DNA of 64,000 bases from Buddleja alternifolia (GCA_019426215.1 CM033404.1:27461851-27525850); one strand, 5' to 3'; shown: positions 24,609 to 37,118, counted from the stretch's first letter. Program-made: numbers and translations. Notes: generated by a model not told the origin, from the letters alone.

Positions 24609-24766
24609 TGATGGCAATACTTATTTGGTTCAAGCGTTAGATACCTGAAGGTTAGCGTAAGTTAGTTTGAGCTTTAACGAGATGTTTCAGCTGTAAAATG
24701 CATTTTATATATATACTTCACAGTACAGGCATTTTACAACTAAAAAGAGAGAGGCACAAGTAAAAA

Positions 24767-27700
24767 TTAAGATTGTGGCTTGATCTTGTATCTCTTTGTC
24801 ATTTCAGCACGGATTGCTTCAGTTATCTGATCTTCTAACGTCATCATTGCAGCATGATCTTTACTGATTATGTGCTTGTTTTCTTGAACTTGTCGTGCCT
24901 TAAAGGCAATGAAGTGTTTATCCCATTCCTCTGGACTGATGCCTATGTATCGTAGGCAAATTCTGAAGGTTTGGTCGAAGTCAGACATTTTTCTTTCTAA
25001 GGCTAATACTGCTGGATCAGTTGGTTCTGGAATTGATGCTCTGAGAAGAGGAATGTCAAACTGTTCAAGCAGTGCTCTTGAAGGCAATGGAAGAGTTGGA
25101 TAGAGCACTCTGGGAGTTTCTTTCTTGTTGGACGCTTCAACCGATGTGGTTACCCAAGAGGGATAGGGATACCTTGGTTCTGCACTCAGTGTGAGAGAAG
25201 TATCAATGTGTTGACGCTTGGATGGTGGAGGAGGAACTTGATCTTTAGATGTTGACGATTTCCTCTTTTCTCCCTTCTTTTCCCCCTTATTGCCATCATC
25301 AGTCTGTATGAAATGCTGAGTAAGAAGACTGACTTGAGCAGCAATCTGAGCGACAGAGGCCTCAAGAGTGGTTAGACGCTGGTCGAAATGTTCTTTCATG
25401 ACCAGGAGTTGAGCTTGATTAGCGTCTGTGAGAGAGGTCTCGAGAGCCGTGAACCGGTCTTGTAGATCATTGGTTAAAGCCACATGACTTGCCTGAGTAG
25501 CTGTAGAGAGTTGTTGTATTTGAGTGAGGCATTCAGTCATGGACGGTTGAGCGTGGGGAAGTACAGGGCGGACTTGAGGCTTAAAACGAGATGTGTGTTT
25601 GAGAGATTCAATAGGTACTTGATTAGTAGGATCAAATACTGTTCCTCGAAGCTCTGGAGCAGTGTTGGACTCGGTGGATGCAGTAGAGTCGGATTCAGTT
25701 GGACTGGGAGAATGAGGCGCTTGAGGTAACTCTAATAGGCGCTCAGGAGCAGGTAACAGTTCAGCTGGTGCTGCAGGAAATTCTGATTCTATTCGGCTAA
25801 AGTCCGTAAACCGAAAGTCCAAGCTGGCAAACGGTTCATCTGCATATGGATACGTAGCAGTCTGCAGGAGTTCATTCAAATGTAGAGTGGGGAGATGAGT
25901 ACCTTGAATGAACGTTCTGATAGGACTATCTAGTGCCCTGATATACAGTGGCCCGAGGATATCCAGCACATGAGTGGGAAAGAGTTTGGAGGGCGCTTTG
26001 CAAATGGAGAATAAGGCATCTGGGCAATAGTGTTGTGAGAAGCCAATTAGCCGATCTGTTGGGAGAGTCTTCGGTTTCCGAGAGTCGGGAACGCAGAGCC
26101 GGTAATACTTTTCCAAGTATGGGTAGATGGCTGAAGCAAGCGCTTGAGATCATTCTAGCAGCGATAAACCAAAATCATAGTGACTGGAGACTTCTTGTCG
26201 AATAGACGGAAGTAGTGGATATCCTCTGAAAGAATTGATCCGAGAGCCATCCCATTGTCGCAGATTGTCTGTGAAGATGTTGTCGAATAGAGAGACTGGA
26301 GGCATAATTGCCATCATGAGAGAAAAGTTGTCTTCACAGTGGCTAGGGGTGCAGTTCAGACAGGACATGGGAGAAGAACCGCTGGTGGACGCTTGATCAT
26401 CAAAGCGTAGAGAAGAGTTGGCCAGTTTGTGCAACGCTTGTCTTAAGCGGTGTTCAGGTTGATGGCGGATCAGAGGCAACCTCAGAACGGGTCCAAGTCT
26501 ATGCTGGCGCTGCGTCAGCATGTAGCGTGCAAATTTGGTCCTTTTATCATGAATCCCTATTTTGAATAGATGGGGAGCACTAACCAAGTCTTCAAATTTA
26601 TACGTGTCACCCATGTAAGCTTCAGCCCATCTTATCTCAGTCATACAATACTCAGTTCCTGCATTAAGTATAGCACGAAACCCTTGGTGATGAATATCAC
26701 AGATGGATTCAAAACGATACCTGTCGGGTTGGTAGTTAGCGTTCCAGACGCAGTCAAAATATGCATCGGTTTCAAGTTGAATCATCTCGGTCAGGGATGC
26801 TGGACGCTCACCGGCATGTACTCCTTTATTCTTCCACAGGAGGAGAGGATTAGCTGAGCGCTTGTTTTCCTCGCTTTTGACCAGTGTTAGAGAGTGAGAA
26901 TAGCCTTCTCTGTTTAGTAGCTCTTCTGTTGGGTTCAGAAGCTGATCCTGACGCTCATAGACTCTGATGTTGTAGTCGCGGAGAGCGAAGCCAGTGGGTT
27001 TGCTTGTCCCACAGTCCAGATAATAAGCTAAGTCAACATCAGCTCTAGGAGTCGTGCCTCCTTGCCGCTGTGCTTGGAGAGTGACGGAAGCCGGGATGTG
27101 TGTGGGAGTCTTCCCGAGTTCAAGCGCTGTGTAGTAAGCTTCATCAGCTGGGGTGGAGGCTGTATTAAAGAGAGTGTTGCGTACAGCCAGATCAAACTTT
27201 ATGAGCTTGGCGATATCATTTTCGGCATTGATAAGACTTTCTTCATTGTAACCTGCAGGTATGAAGTTCTCTGCGGGCGCTGGAGGCAAATAATCGACTG
27301 AGTGATCGATAGTCTTTGAGGGATCCAGCTTGAAGAAATGTCGATGGATCACAACGTCGTTAGCATCGCTCTGACCTTCTGAGCGTGCCTCTGTTGTACT
27401 AGGTAATGCAAGCAATGGTTGAGCCCTTGGGATTTCAGGTTCATCCGGCTCGAGATTTGTAGATTCGATGGCAGCTTCATGTGCGATGGCCACAATTTGG
27501 GTCATATCAACATCCAGATGGACATCAACTGGTGTTTCGGAGGATGATATCGGGACAGCAGCGATAGCTTGATCTCTTTGTGTAGCCTCAGAAGAGATGG
27601 CAGCAGTTGGACGCTTACGCCTCTTGAAGATACGCTTCACATTTATACCTTCGGCGGGGAACGCTTGAGTCTGTGGAACTGCAGGTTCTTCAAAGTCAAT

Positions 27701-28675
27701 ATTTTTGAGAACCTTTTCCAGATCTTTTCGACTAATGAGGGGTATAGAATCCTCGTCATCTTCATCGTTTTTGATAGGTTGAGCCTTGGGCTTTCGAGGA
27801 GCCCGTTTCTTTGTGACAGTGGGACGCTTCACATTACGTTTGGCTTTCTCCTGATCTGGACGCTCAGCCTCCTCATCTGACGCTGCGCGGACAACTTGGC
27901 GCTCAGAGAGAGGCTTAGCAGCACCTCCAACTTTGGGTGTGTTGAAGAGATTATTGATGATTCTTGGCCCATAGAACTTATGCTTGGCCACGGTGACTCC
28001 TGCTGAAGAGGTGCACTCTGCTCGAAAAAGTAGATCACTTAAAACTAGACCATAAGGTCTGTTTGAAGTGCGTAGACTGTCTCTGAACCTGCTGAATATA
28101 TAGGCGCTCCAGTTGATCTTTATCTTGAGTAGGATGGCAGTCATCATCTGGAACTGGGTTGGGTTGATTTTGTCGAAGGTTCCCACTCTGCATTCTATGT
28201 TTTTACTGCAGAAATCAGCCAAGACTCGATACCTGTTCACTATATCTTTCTTCTCAAAGTACGGTTTGTATGGAACATCATCGTAAGCGCTAATCTGAGT
28301 CCAGACTTCTTGAATTTGTTCTTCAGTGATAGTGTCTAAAGTGGCTCCAGCATTAGGTAGAGAGAAATTCTGGGCAATGGAGGCCGCAGAGAGAGTGAAC
28401 GTCTTTGATTCCTTCTTGGAGACAGGAAACAAACACGTGATGGAAGTCTCATCGTCAGACAGTCGAGCATTTCTCCAGAAAAATTCTAGTTCTTCAGGAA
28501 ACATATATGAGTATTTCGTGAGAAATTTCTGAAGCCCAGCCTCTGCTACAGAATCCATTATTTCCGTTAGATCAATTTGGGGGTTTTCATAGAGAAACTT
28601 CCAATCAACTATAAGGCCTTCAGTGATCTTGACAATAACTTCAGAGGTTCCAGCAGTAGCTTTCTTGGGTGCCAT
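24767..28675 (-). pseudogene. Env-like ORF of Sirevirus S2, one in-frame stop
   Basis: The frame is open from the ATG at 28675 (MAPKKATAGT) to 24767, about 1303 codons, interrupted only by a TGA at 26150-26152. It lies downstream of pol in the same sense, the position of the env-like gene of SIRE1-type elements. The N-terminal ~250 residues (FWRNARLSDDET, NPTQFQMMTAILLKI, PYGLVLSDLLF) recall the putative plant transposon protein domain also found in Athila ORFs. A basic stretch follows (KRNVKRPTVTKKRAPRKPK), then P/S/E-rich linkers, a heptad-like coiled coil at 25534-25307 and a second basic stretch (KGEKKGEKRK). I see no signal peptide or membrane segment, so an envelope role is not supported by sequence. 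Function unknown. The upstream GTG-initiated extension to 28747 is unlikely. Confidence 0.75.
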
Positions 28676-29768
28676 TAGTGAGCAGTAGACAGAGATTACG
28701 AAGGAAAATTTTTCGTTTTTGAAAAAGAGAGAGACTTGTTTTTGCACGAATGTAATAGAGTATAAGAGTGTTTGTGTTCTGCAGAAACTTCAATTTGAAT
28801 GTTCGGTGTGTTTGAAGTTTGAGATGTTGACACGTGGAGGAATATAAATCTCAGCCATTAAAATATAACTGTGGACGTGAATTTAGATTAAATAGGCACG
28901 GTTTCTTTTAGTAACTGCCACATATACTATTTTGAAGTCCGATTAAAAGTTTGAAACAGAGACTGAGAGTGATACGTGTGCCCATGAAAAGCGGATACGT
29001 TCTTTATGAAAACTGTTCGGGAATCATAATTTTGAACACTATTCAAATGCCCGCCAAAAATTTGTTAAAGCGTCCGGACCTATTCAGAATGACGCTTGAA
29101 ACAATTTAGTGTTATGTGGACGCTTGAAAATCTTGAGAGTCTCTTTCAAGTAACAGGTTGTGCTTTAGCGGTCATTGTAACATATAGAATTATTCCTTTC
29201 AGGGTGTATATGAGGACACAGTTTCCCAGTACTTATCATTAGGTTTTGGTAGTAGTGTTTTACTTTTGGTTTAAAATATTCAGCGCTGGTTGTACTCGTC
29301 TAAGATACATGGTAATTGTACTGACGCGTGCACATGTGCTGAACCATCTTTGAAAAAAGTGATGAGTACCCATGGGTTTTCTTGAGCGAAGGGTGAGGAA
29401 TGTTAAGTCAGCATTAATTGCATTGATTGACTAATCCACTTTCTCGTTTTAGCGTAGGGTAATGTACGCTTGCTTTTAAAAGGGTCTTTTTACTAACTGC
29501 TTTAGCCGGGAATAAAGCTAAGCGTTTAATTTATTTTGAAAGAAGTGCAGACGCTAAGGCAGATTTGTGTAATAAGCGTCAAAAAGGTTTTAAGTGTATG
29601 GTGCTAAGTGCGTATGACCGATGCAAGGGAAAACATTTTTGGTCATATTCACTTAGGTATAGTTTGCTCTTTGAAGGTTCCCCCTATGTAGGTTCCCCAT
29701 AAATTTCATAACATACAGTGAATTCCCCCTAAATTTCATGCCTAACAAAAGTATGATGTTTCGAATGA
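28676..29768 (-). other. Pol-to-env spacer of S2
   Basis: About 1.1 kb without a credible ORF between the pol stop and the env-like ATG. It is dense in the family motif (GACGCTT near 29092 and 29119; related AAGCGT/ACGCTT near 29068, 29465, 29522, 29551 and 29576). It may carry a splice acceptor or internal promoter for the env-like ORF, but I cannot identify one by eye. A run of TTCCCCCT-like repeats lies at 29676-29735. Confidence 0.55.
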
Positions 29769-32700
29769 TTAAACATTTAGATCAATCATACCTAGTTCAC
29801 TTCTTAAAGTGAGAAAACGTTGTTCGTTAAGCGCTTTGGTGAAGATATCTGCCAGTTGCTTTTCTGTACTAATGAAGTGCATGGAGATATCTTTCTTTTG
29901 AACGTGGTCACGTAGAAAGTGATAGCGAATGTCAATGTGTTTGGTTCTAGAGTGAAGAACTGGATTTTGAGTCATTGCTAAGGCGCTTTGATTGTCACAA
30001 TGGATAGGAGTTGGATCTAGGATTATTCCATAATCTCTAAGTTGTTGCCTCATCCAAAGGATCTGTGCACAACAGCTTCCAGCGGCTACATACTCAGCCT
30101 CAGCGGTGGAAGTAGCGATGGACTGTTGCTTCTTACTATGCCATGAAATTAGTCTATCACCTAGAAATTGACATGTTCCACTAGTACTTTTTCTATCTAT
30201 TTTGCATCCTGCAAAATCTGCATCTGAATAACCGATTAGTTCAAAAGGAGAATCCCTAGGATACCATAAGCCCACATTTTGTGTGCCTTTTAGGTACTTA
30301 AGGATTCTTTTAGCAGCAATTAAGTGTGATTCTCTAGGATCAGCTTGAAATCGTGCACACATGCATACTGAGAACATAATATCGGGTCTACTAGCTGTAA
30401 GATAAATAAGTGATCCAATAATACCTCTATAGTTAGTGATATCAATTTTCTTTCCATTATCGTCTCTATCTAGCTTAAGCGTTTGGCTCATTGGAATTTT
30501 TGAAGGTGATGCATTTTCCATACCAAATTTCTTGATCATATCTCTAGTATATTTAGTTTGATTTATGAATATGCCATTAGGGAGTTGTTTAACTTGTAAT
30601 CCTAGGAAGAAAGTTAATTCACCCATCATGCTCATTTCAAATTGATCTTGCATCATTTTCGAAAATTTCTCACATAGACGCTGATTGGTAGATCCAAATA
30701 TAACATCATCAACATAAATTTGAACTAGGAGAATATCTTCATTATGGGTAATTTTGAATAAAGTTGTGTCAACGCTGCCTTTTGAAAAGCTTTTACCTAT
30801 AAGGAAGATAGAGAGAGTGTCATACCATGCTCGTGGTGCTTGTTTAAGACCATAGAGTTCCTTGTCCAATTTGTAAACCATGCTTTTCCCATGGTTGTTG
30901 ATGAATCCTGGTGGTTGCTCCACATATACTTCTTCTTGGAGTTTACCATTCAGAAATGCACTCTTTACGTCCATTTGATACACTGTAAATTTGTTAAATG
31001 CTGCAAACGCTAGAAACATGCGGATTGCTTCAAGTCGGGCAACTGGAGCGTATGTTTCATCAAAGTCGATGCCCTCTTCTTGACAGTATCCCTGAGCTAC
31101 GAGTCTGGCTTTGTTTCTAATCACAATCCCATTCTCATCCATTTTGTTTCTATAGACCCATCTAGTTCCAATGACCCCTTGGTGGGTTGGTCTTGGTACT
31201 AGCGTCCATACCTTATTTCTTTCAAATTGGTTTAGCTCTTCTTGCATGGCTTCTATCCAACTTGGATCGTTAAGCGCTTCATCCACTTTCTTTGGTTCCA
31301 TTTGAGATAGGAAGCTTGCAAACATGGCCTCATTTATTGTAGCGGCTCTCGTTCTAACGGGTGCTCCAATATCTCCAATAATTAGTTCTGGTGGATGGTC
31401 TCTGAGCCATTTTCTGTCTGGTTGGAACGAGTTAAGGGATTGATCTAACGTTTGATTAAACTGTGTAGGCGCTTGACCAATTCCTTGCGTAGGCGCTTCA
31501 GTGTTTGTAGATTGAATTTGCTCTTGATGAACATTCCCTTCATGATCATCAGCGTTTCTTGCAATGTCATTGTTGATGTCTTTACGAGTAGTCTTAGGAT
31601 TAGGTATAATGATTTCATTATCTTCATCAATATCACTATCATCACACAGATTGATTTGTGACGCTTGTTGAGATAAATCTTCAATTCCTGCATCATTAAT
31701 ATTAACCTTACTCGGTTCTTGGTTAGCATCATCAAACACAACATGAATGGATTCTTCAACCTTCGATTTGATCTTATTTAAGATGCGAAAACTCTTTCCA
31801 TTTTTGGCGTATCCTAGAAAGATTCCTTCATCTGCTTTAGGATCAAATGTCTTTAGGCTTTGAGAACCATTGTTATGAATGAAACATTTTGAACCAAATA
31901 CATGAAAATATGAAACATTCGGCTTACGTCCCTTCCATAACTCATATGGAGTCTTTTCATGTTGCTTGTTGATCATACACCGGTTCTGAGTGTAGCAAGC
32001 AGTGTTAATAGCTTCGGCCCACAACCTTTGAGGCAGCTTAGACTCGGCTAACATAGTCCTAGCGGCTTCTTTAAGCGTTCTGTTCCGCCGTTCAGCAACT
32101 CCATTTTGTTGAGGTGTTCTAGGTGCTGAATACTCATGAAGTATTCCAAAGTCTTTACAAAATTTCTCAACAATATGGTTAGTAAATTCAGTTCCTCTAT
32201 CACTTCTAATTCTTGTTACTTTTAGATCTTTTGAGTTTTGTAGTTGACGAATTAGAGAGGTGAGCTTGGCACTAGTTTCATCTTTAGATGCTAGAAATTC
32301 TACCCATGTATAGCGTGAAAAATCATCAACTATTACTAGTGAATACTTTTTACCACTAACGCTCATGATTTGAATAGGACCAAACAAATCTAAATGTAGT
32401 AATTCAAGTATTCGAGAGGTCGATAGATGAAGCTTCTTCTTAAAGGATGATTTAACTTGTTTACCCATTTGACAGGCATCACATAAGCGATCTTTATTAA
32501 AGGAACCTTTAGGTAATCCCTCTACGAGATTTAGAGATATTAATTGAGAGATTGTTTTGAAATTGAGGTGATTCATTTTTCTGTGCCATAACCAACCTAA
32601 TTCGTTTTGATTCTTAGCTACGAAACATGTAGAGTTGTTATCTAATGTTGAATCCCAATCTACTAAGTATACATTGTTTGTTCTTCTTCCTTTTCATTTG

Positions 32701-33020
32701 GTAGATCCTGTCTTAACATCGATTATCTCGCACAAGTCACTAGAAAATTTAATCTCAAAGCCTTTATCACAGAATTGACTTATGCTTAGGAGATTATGTT
32801 TAAGACCCTCAACATAGTATACATCATTGATCATGATGTTCCCCCTATGCATGATACCTATACCTTTAGTTTTACCTTTAGAATTATCACCGAATATAAC
32901 TTGAGGACCATTGGTTGCACGATAGTTGATCAAGAGATCCTTTGATCCAGTCATGTGTCTCGATGATCCACTATCTATGTACCATACTAAAGCGTCGGTG
33001 TTGGCTCTAGGTACCTGCAT
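29769..33020 (-). pseudogene. Copia pol (PR-INT-RT-RH) of S2, one stop
   Basis: Protease lies at 33020-32694 (WYIDSGSSRHMTGS, catalytic Asp near 32975). A TGA at 32694-32696 then interrupts the frame, which continues open to 29769. In the 935-residue main part, gag-pre-integrase HHCC ends near residue 35. Integrase D-D-E is D63, D126, E162, with 35 residues between the last two. An acidic linker spans 290-400. RT includes [11 protein letters not shown] at 533 and YVDD at 621-624. RNase H has D785, E826, D861 and the [11 protein letters not shown] block near 880. The family normally makes a Gag-Pol polyprotein. Pol is in the -1 frame relative to gag, so frameshifting is implied. Apart from the stop it looks full length. 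Confidence 0.95.
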
Positions 33021-33034
33021 TCAAAAGGGCAGAT

Positions 33035-35247
33035 CTAATTTCCTTTAGGTACCCATTTTGTTTTGGGTCCTTCTTTGTCAGTGACGTGAATTAGATTTTT
33101 CGGAACCCATATTTGCCTTATCTTCACTATGGGAGAAAGATTGGCCTTCTTGGGTTTCGTTTTGAGTTGCATACCTTTTCTAGATGTATAAAAATATCCT
33201 TGATTATAGTGATAATCATAATCGTATTCACAATTATCATAGTGTTGATAATATGAACTGGATTGTTTTGGATATGGACGTTTGATTCTGTTTGGTACTG
33301 GCTTAGGATGCACTTTTGGTGCGGGACGCTTAACGTTTGATTCACTGGCAGAAAATATCTCCTTAGCTTTTTGAGCGTTTGGATATATTTTCTTTTGTGA
33401 GACATTCACTTTGGTCTTTCCTTTGCCTGAGTCAATGTTGACTTTATGATTAGCTTTTGTACCAGTATTTGTTGATTCATTCAGCGTTTGTCTGATTGAA
33501 CTTTCTTCAACAAAGATTACACCTTTTCCTTTGTTGATTGTTGTAACATTGGACGCTTTGGCTTTATAACTGAATTTATCAAAACCTAGACCGGTCTTTT
33601 CACCAAATGCCCTGGTTACTTTAGTCACATTATCTAGCGTTCTAGACGCTTTTGATAATGAAGAGATAAGCTGCTCTGATTTGGCAAGTTTAGCGACCAT
33701 TTCAGCTTCTCTTTTGACTATTATATCAAGATCACCTTTTAGCTGAGTAATTTCACTCTCGAGTGATTGGTTTTTCTCAATGCACTGTTGCTGAATTTGC
33801 AACTCTGCTTTGAGCGTTAAGTTATCACTTCTGAGTGCTGAAATAATACGATGGTGATTTTGGAATAATTGGGTGGCATCTTGACAATCTGTATAATATT
33901 CCTTTACTTTGTCAAGTAATTCATCATAAGAGAGAGGATGATACAGATCAGTGGTTACCTCAGATGGTACGTCGTTAGATGCTTCATTTTCTCTTGCCAT
34001 GAGACAAATGAATGCTGAGTCCTTTGATGGTTCATCATCGCTGCTTTCATCTGATGATTCCAAGTCCTCTTCAGGCGTATAGAGAGGTTCTGATTCTGCT
34101 AGCAAGCCTTGTTGTCTCAGGTTGCTCCTGAATTGGTTTCTATCCGTGTGATCTTGCTTTGTAGGTTTAGACACATTTGGATATGGGCAATTAACTTGGA
34201 AATGCCCTGGTCTCCTGCAGTTGTAACAAAGATTGGTCTTCATCTTTTGTTCGTTTGTTAATCTTGTGGATCGTTGGTTTAACGCTGCAGGCGCTGAGAG
34301 ATCTTGCTGAGAAGGAGTTTGATATTGAATTGGCGCTAGGGAGGAGGACGCAGGATAGTGAGGCGCTTGATATTGTGGTTGTATTTGAGGAAGCGCTTGA
34401 TATGAACTTTGTTCTGGGTGCTTAGGACTATTTCCCTTCTTTTCATATTTCAGGAATTTCCTGAATCTATTTAGAAGCGCCAGTTCTTCTTCCTCACTTA
34501 TGTCCGAACCTTTTTCTTTGATAGGTTTTCCTTTGATTGATGCCATTAGCGCTCCAGATTCGATCACTGGATTACTTACTGCATCACTGGCCGAATTCAG
34601 CTCAAACTCAAATGCTTTGAGTTCTGAAAAAGCATCTTCTGGAGTTAGGCTGTCCAGATTGTTTGATTCTCTCATTGCAGTTGTTTTCATCAGGAATCTG
34701 CTTGGAAGACTCCTAAAGATTTTGACCACCGTTTCTCGATTTTGTAGCTCCATTCCCAGAGATGTTAGTTCAGTGACAAGGGCTGTAAACCTCATGTCTA
34801 ATTGCTCTAACGTCTTATTAGGTAGCATCTTGAAGCCGTTGAATTTTTCTTTGGCAATTGATAATTTGTTTTCCTTTATTTGTGCTGAGCCACCACAAAT
34901 AGTAGCCAACTTATCCCAAATTTCTTTAGTTGTATTGCATGATTTGACTTTGTTGAATAAGTTGTCATTGTCACCAATGGCTGTGTATATGCATTCCGAC
35001 CGACATTGTCCAGATTGGCTCGTCGACGCTCATCGGTGGACCATTCTTGTTTGGGCTTCTCCACATAACCGTCAGGTGTTTCTCCTGTGGCTTCGGGCGC
35101 TCTGGTGATAACTTTGTATATTTTAATTGACCCATCTGAAATGATATCACACATTTCATCATCACATGAACACAAATAAGTAAACGCTTTGACCTTCCAA
35201 GAGTCATAATTTGACTCGGTCAACTTGGGAACTTTAGAAAATGCCAT
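33035..35247 (-). pseudogene. Gag of S2, single frameshift
   Basis: The ATG at 35247 begins MAFSKVPKLTESNYDSWKVK. A 1-base deletion at about 34984-34992 (S1 reads NALYTAIGD here) shifts the frame, and the rest is open from 34909 to 33035. The capsid-like part (UBN2/Retrotran_gag type) is followed by the zinc knuckle CYNCRRPGHFQVNC at 34228-34187, an acidic patch (DESSDDEPS), a coiled-coil-like segment and a Tyr/Asp-rich tail. About 740 codons, longer than most copia gags, as is usual for Sireviruses. Only about 95 bp separate the ATG from the PBS. Confidence 0.92.
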
Positions 35248-35341
35248 GAAGAATTTTAAAGTAATTTTGAAGCGACTATATAAAAAAGATGGATCTGAAC
35301 AAGCAGTTACGCTTGGAAACGCTTAGGTTTCAACTTCAACC

Positions 35342-35353
35342 GCTCTGATACCA
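35342..35353 (-). promoter_or_regulatory. Primer binding site of S2 (tRNA-Met type)
   Basis: The minus strand reads TGGTATCAGAGC two bases after the 5' LTR end, the exact copia site. Confidence 0.92.
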
Positions 35354-35355
35354 CT

Positions 35356-37118
35356 TGTTGGTCCCAAGTGGTATACGAAAGGGTCTAGAAGGGGGGGGGG
35401 GATTGAATAGACCCTGAAGTCTTTTTCGACTTCTTAAAAATTCGTATCACTTTGAAGTATTTGAACGCTTGACAGGTTTAAGCGCTGGATGTGACGCTTG
35501 AGAAACGTTAACTTAGACTCGGTGATTTCAACGCTTACCAAAGTAGGGCAGAGTTTAGTCACTAAATCAGAGTTAGCACAGCGGAAGTATTTTATAGCTT
35601 AGCATTCAGTTAATTGATCGAAAGTAGTTGCTTAGTTGTTTTAAGACTTTATCAGAATGTATGCAGTATGAATAGTAAAGCAGTAAAACAATGAATGCTT
35701 AAAGAGGTAAATGACACAAGATATTTGTAAGGTTCACTGGGTGATGTAATCTCAGCTACGTCCTTCTTCTCCTTTTATCAGGGAGGTTTTTCCACTATGA
35801 TGATTATCGAAGAGTCACACAGAGACTTCTACAAGATAGAGGGAGATTGGATATGATCTTGGAACTCCTTGGTCACACAGATTTCAGCTCCACTAAAGAT
35901 CTTCTATCCCCTTGCTTCTTTCACTCAGAAATGGTGCAAGTTACTCTTGATCTCGGAACTCCTTGGTCACACAGATTTCAGCTCCAATAGAGATCAACTT
36001 CAACAAGCTTCTTTTACACAAAAATATTGCTTGCAAGTCAACCAGCTTTCTCACTCAGATGAAAGGTGTTGATGGTTTTGGTCACGGGTTTGTTTGTTTT
36101 TGGAAAGTTCAAACAACTTGGGGATATCTCAATGGTAGTATAGGTTCTTCTTAACAAGAGATTTGAGATATGGGTGACTGTCTCTGGAATATTTGTGAAA
36201 AGCTTATATGGATATTTGGCTATGATTTTTAGTAAGCTTTTCTTTCAACAAGGTAGGTATTTTTGTGTGTGTCACTTTTCCATCATTTTACTTGTTTGTT
36301 GAAAGATCTATTTATAAGGTATTGGTGGTTTTTGTCCGTTTGACTCGGTTGGAGTCTCGTTTCCCCAAACATTCTTTGAGTTCAGACATTTCTAACTTTA
36401 GGTATATTTAATTGGTTAGGGATGGTCTTGGTTTCATAAATCTGACAGTTTAGGTCAAAGATATGGCTTGCCCATAAGTTATAGTGCTTATATTTTAATA
36501 GCACTTATCCGACTTTTAATGCATCTTGTCTTATTTCCGTTGGAAATAATTCGTCCGTTTGATTCATGCATTTTTTAAGTCTTTGGATGGTTTTTTGGGT
36601 CTGAATTCTTTTTCAGGTTATGTTCTTTGTAGGTTGTGTTGGTTTAACCCTTTTGGACGCTTGCTGAAGAGAATAGTTATTCTCGTGTATTGGACAGACG
36701 CTTGGACTGATCCTGAATTTCAGACGCTTACTCTTCAATCTTGTCTTGATAGTCTCACTGAGAATTCCGTCATTTCACTTGATGTTGAGTATTCGGCCTG
36801 AGTTATCCATTCGTAGTTTGAGCACTGGGATAATCCCTAAAGCGTTTGACGGACGCTTCAAGATATCTTTATCCATTGTAGCTTTAGACGCTTGATCTTC
36901 ACCTTCATCACTTGGTAGACTCACCCAGAATTTTCCTAAGTGTTTTAGTGTCACATACTTAGTCTAAGGAATTCTACAAAGATGAATACTATAAGCCTAA
37001 GATAAATAAGCTTTCAGGTACTTATACATAACATTCTATGAAAGCTTTTACACTTTTCGGAGTCTAACAGAAAGTCCTATTTGTCATCATCAAAACATCT
37101 AATATGAAATTCCTAACA
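35356..37118 (-). repeat. 5' LTR of Sirevirus S2
   Basis: Edges TGTTGGTCCC and TTCCTAACA, 1763 bp, flanked by CCTGT. Exact GACGCTT occurs at about 35492, 36656, 36697, 36723, 36852 and 36888. Five of these lie 225-465 bp from the LTR start in sense orientation. The 94-bp internal duplication starts at 35855 and 35949. A poly-G run lies near 35390-35401 and differs in length from the 3' LTR. Confidence 0.94.
36308..36318 (-). promoter_or_regulatory. Putative TATA box of the S2 5' LTR
   Basis: The minus strand reads CTTATAAATAG, about 800 bp into the LTR. The same box is conserved in the 3' LTR (23784-23794), and a one-base variant (CTATAAATAG) is in the S1 LTR (10443-10452). The start site itself is not determined. 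Confidence 0.5.

Larger units (their letters stand above)
22837..37118 (-). mobile_element. Complete Sirevirus-type Ty1/copia retrotransposon S2
   Basis: A 14,282-bp minus-strand element: 5' LTR (37118-35356), PBS, gag, pol, 1-kb spacer, very long env-like ORF, polypurine tract, 3' LTR (24592-22837). The 5-bp flank CCTGT at 22832-22836 and 37119-37123 is a clean target-site duplication, and joining the flanks restores the A' LTR. By eye the LTRs differ at about 13 substitutions plus small indels in ~1.76 kb, under 1%, so the insertion is recent. Three lesions are visible: a 1-base gag deletion, one stop between protease and integrase, and one stop in the env-like ORF. Confidence 0.95.

Noticed and set aside
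24767..28675. True viral envelope gene
   Set aside because: The position fits env-like genes, but no signal peptide, cleavage site or membrane span is visible, so only the neutral term env-like is used.
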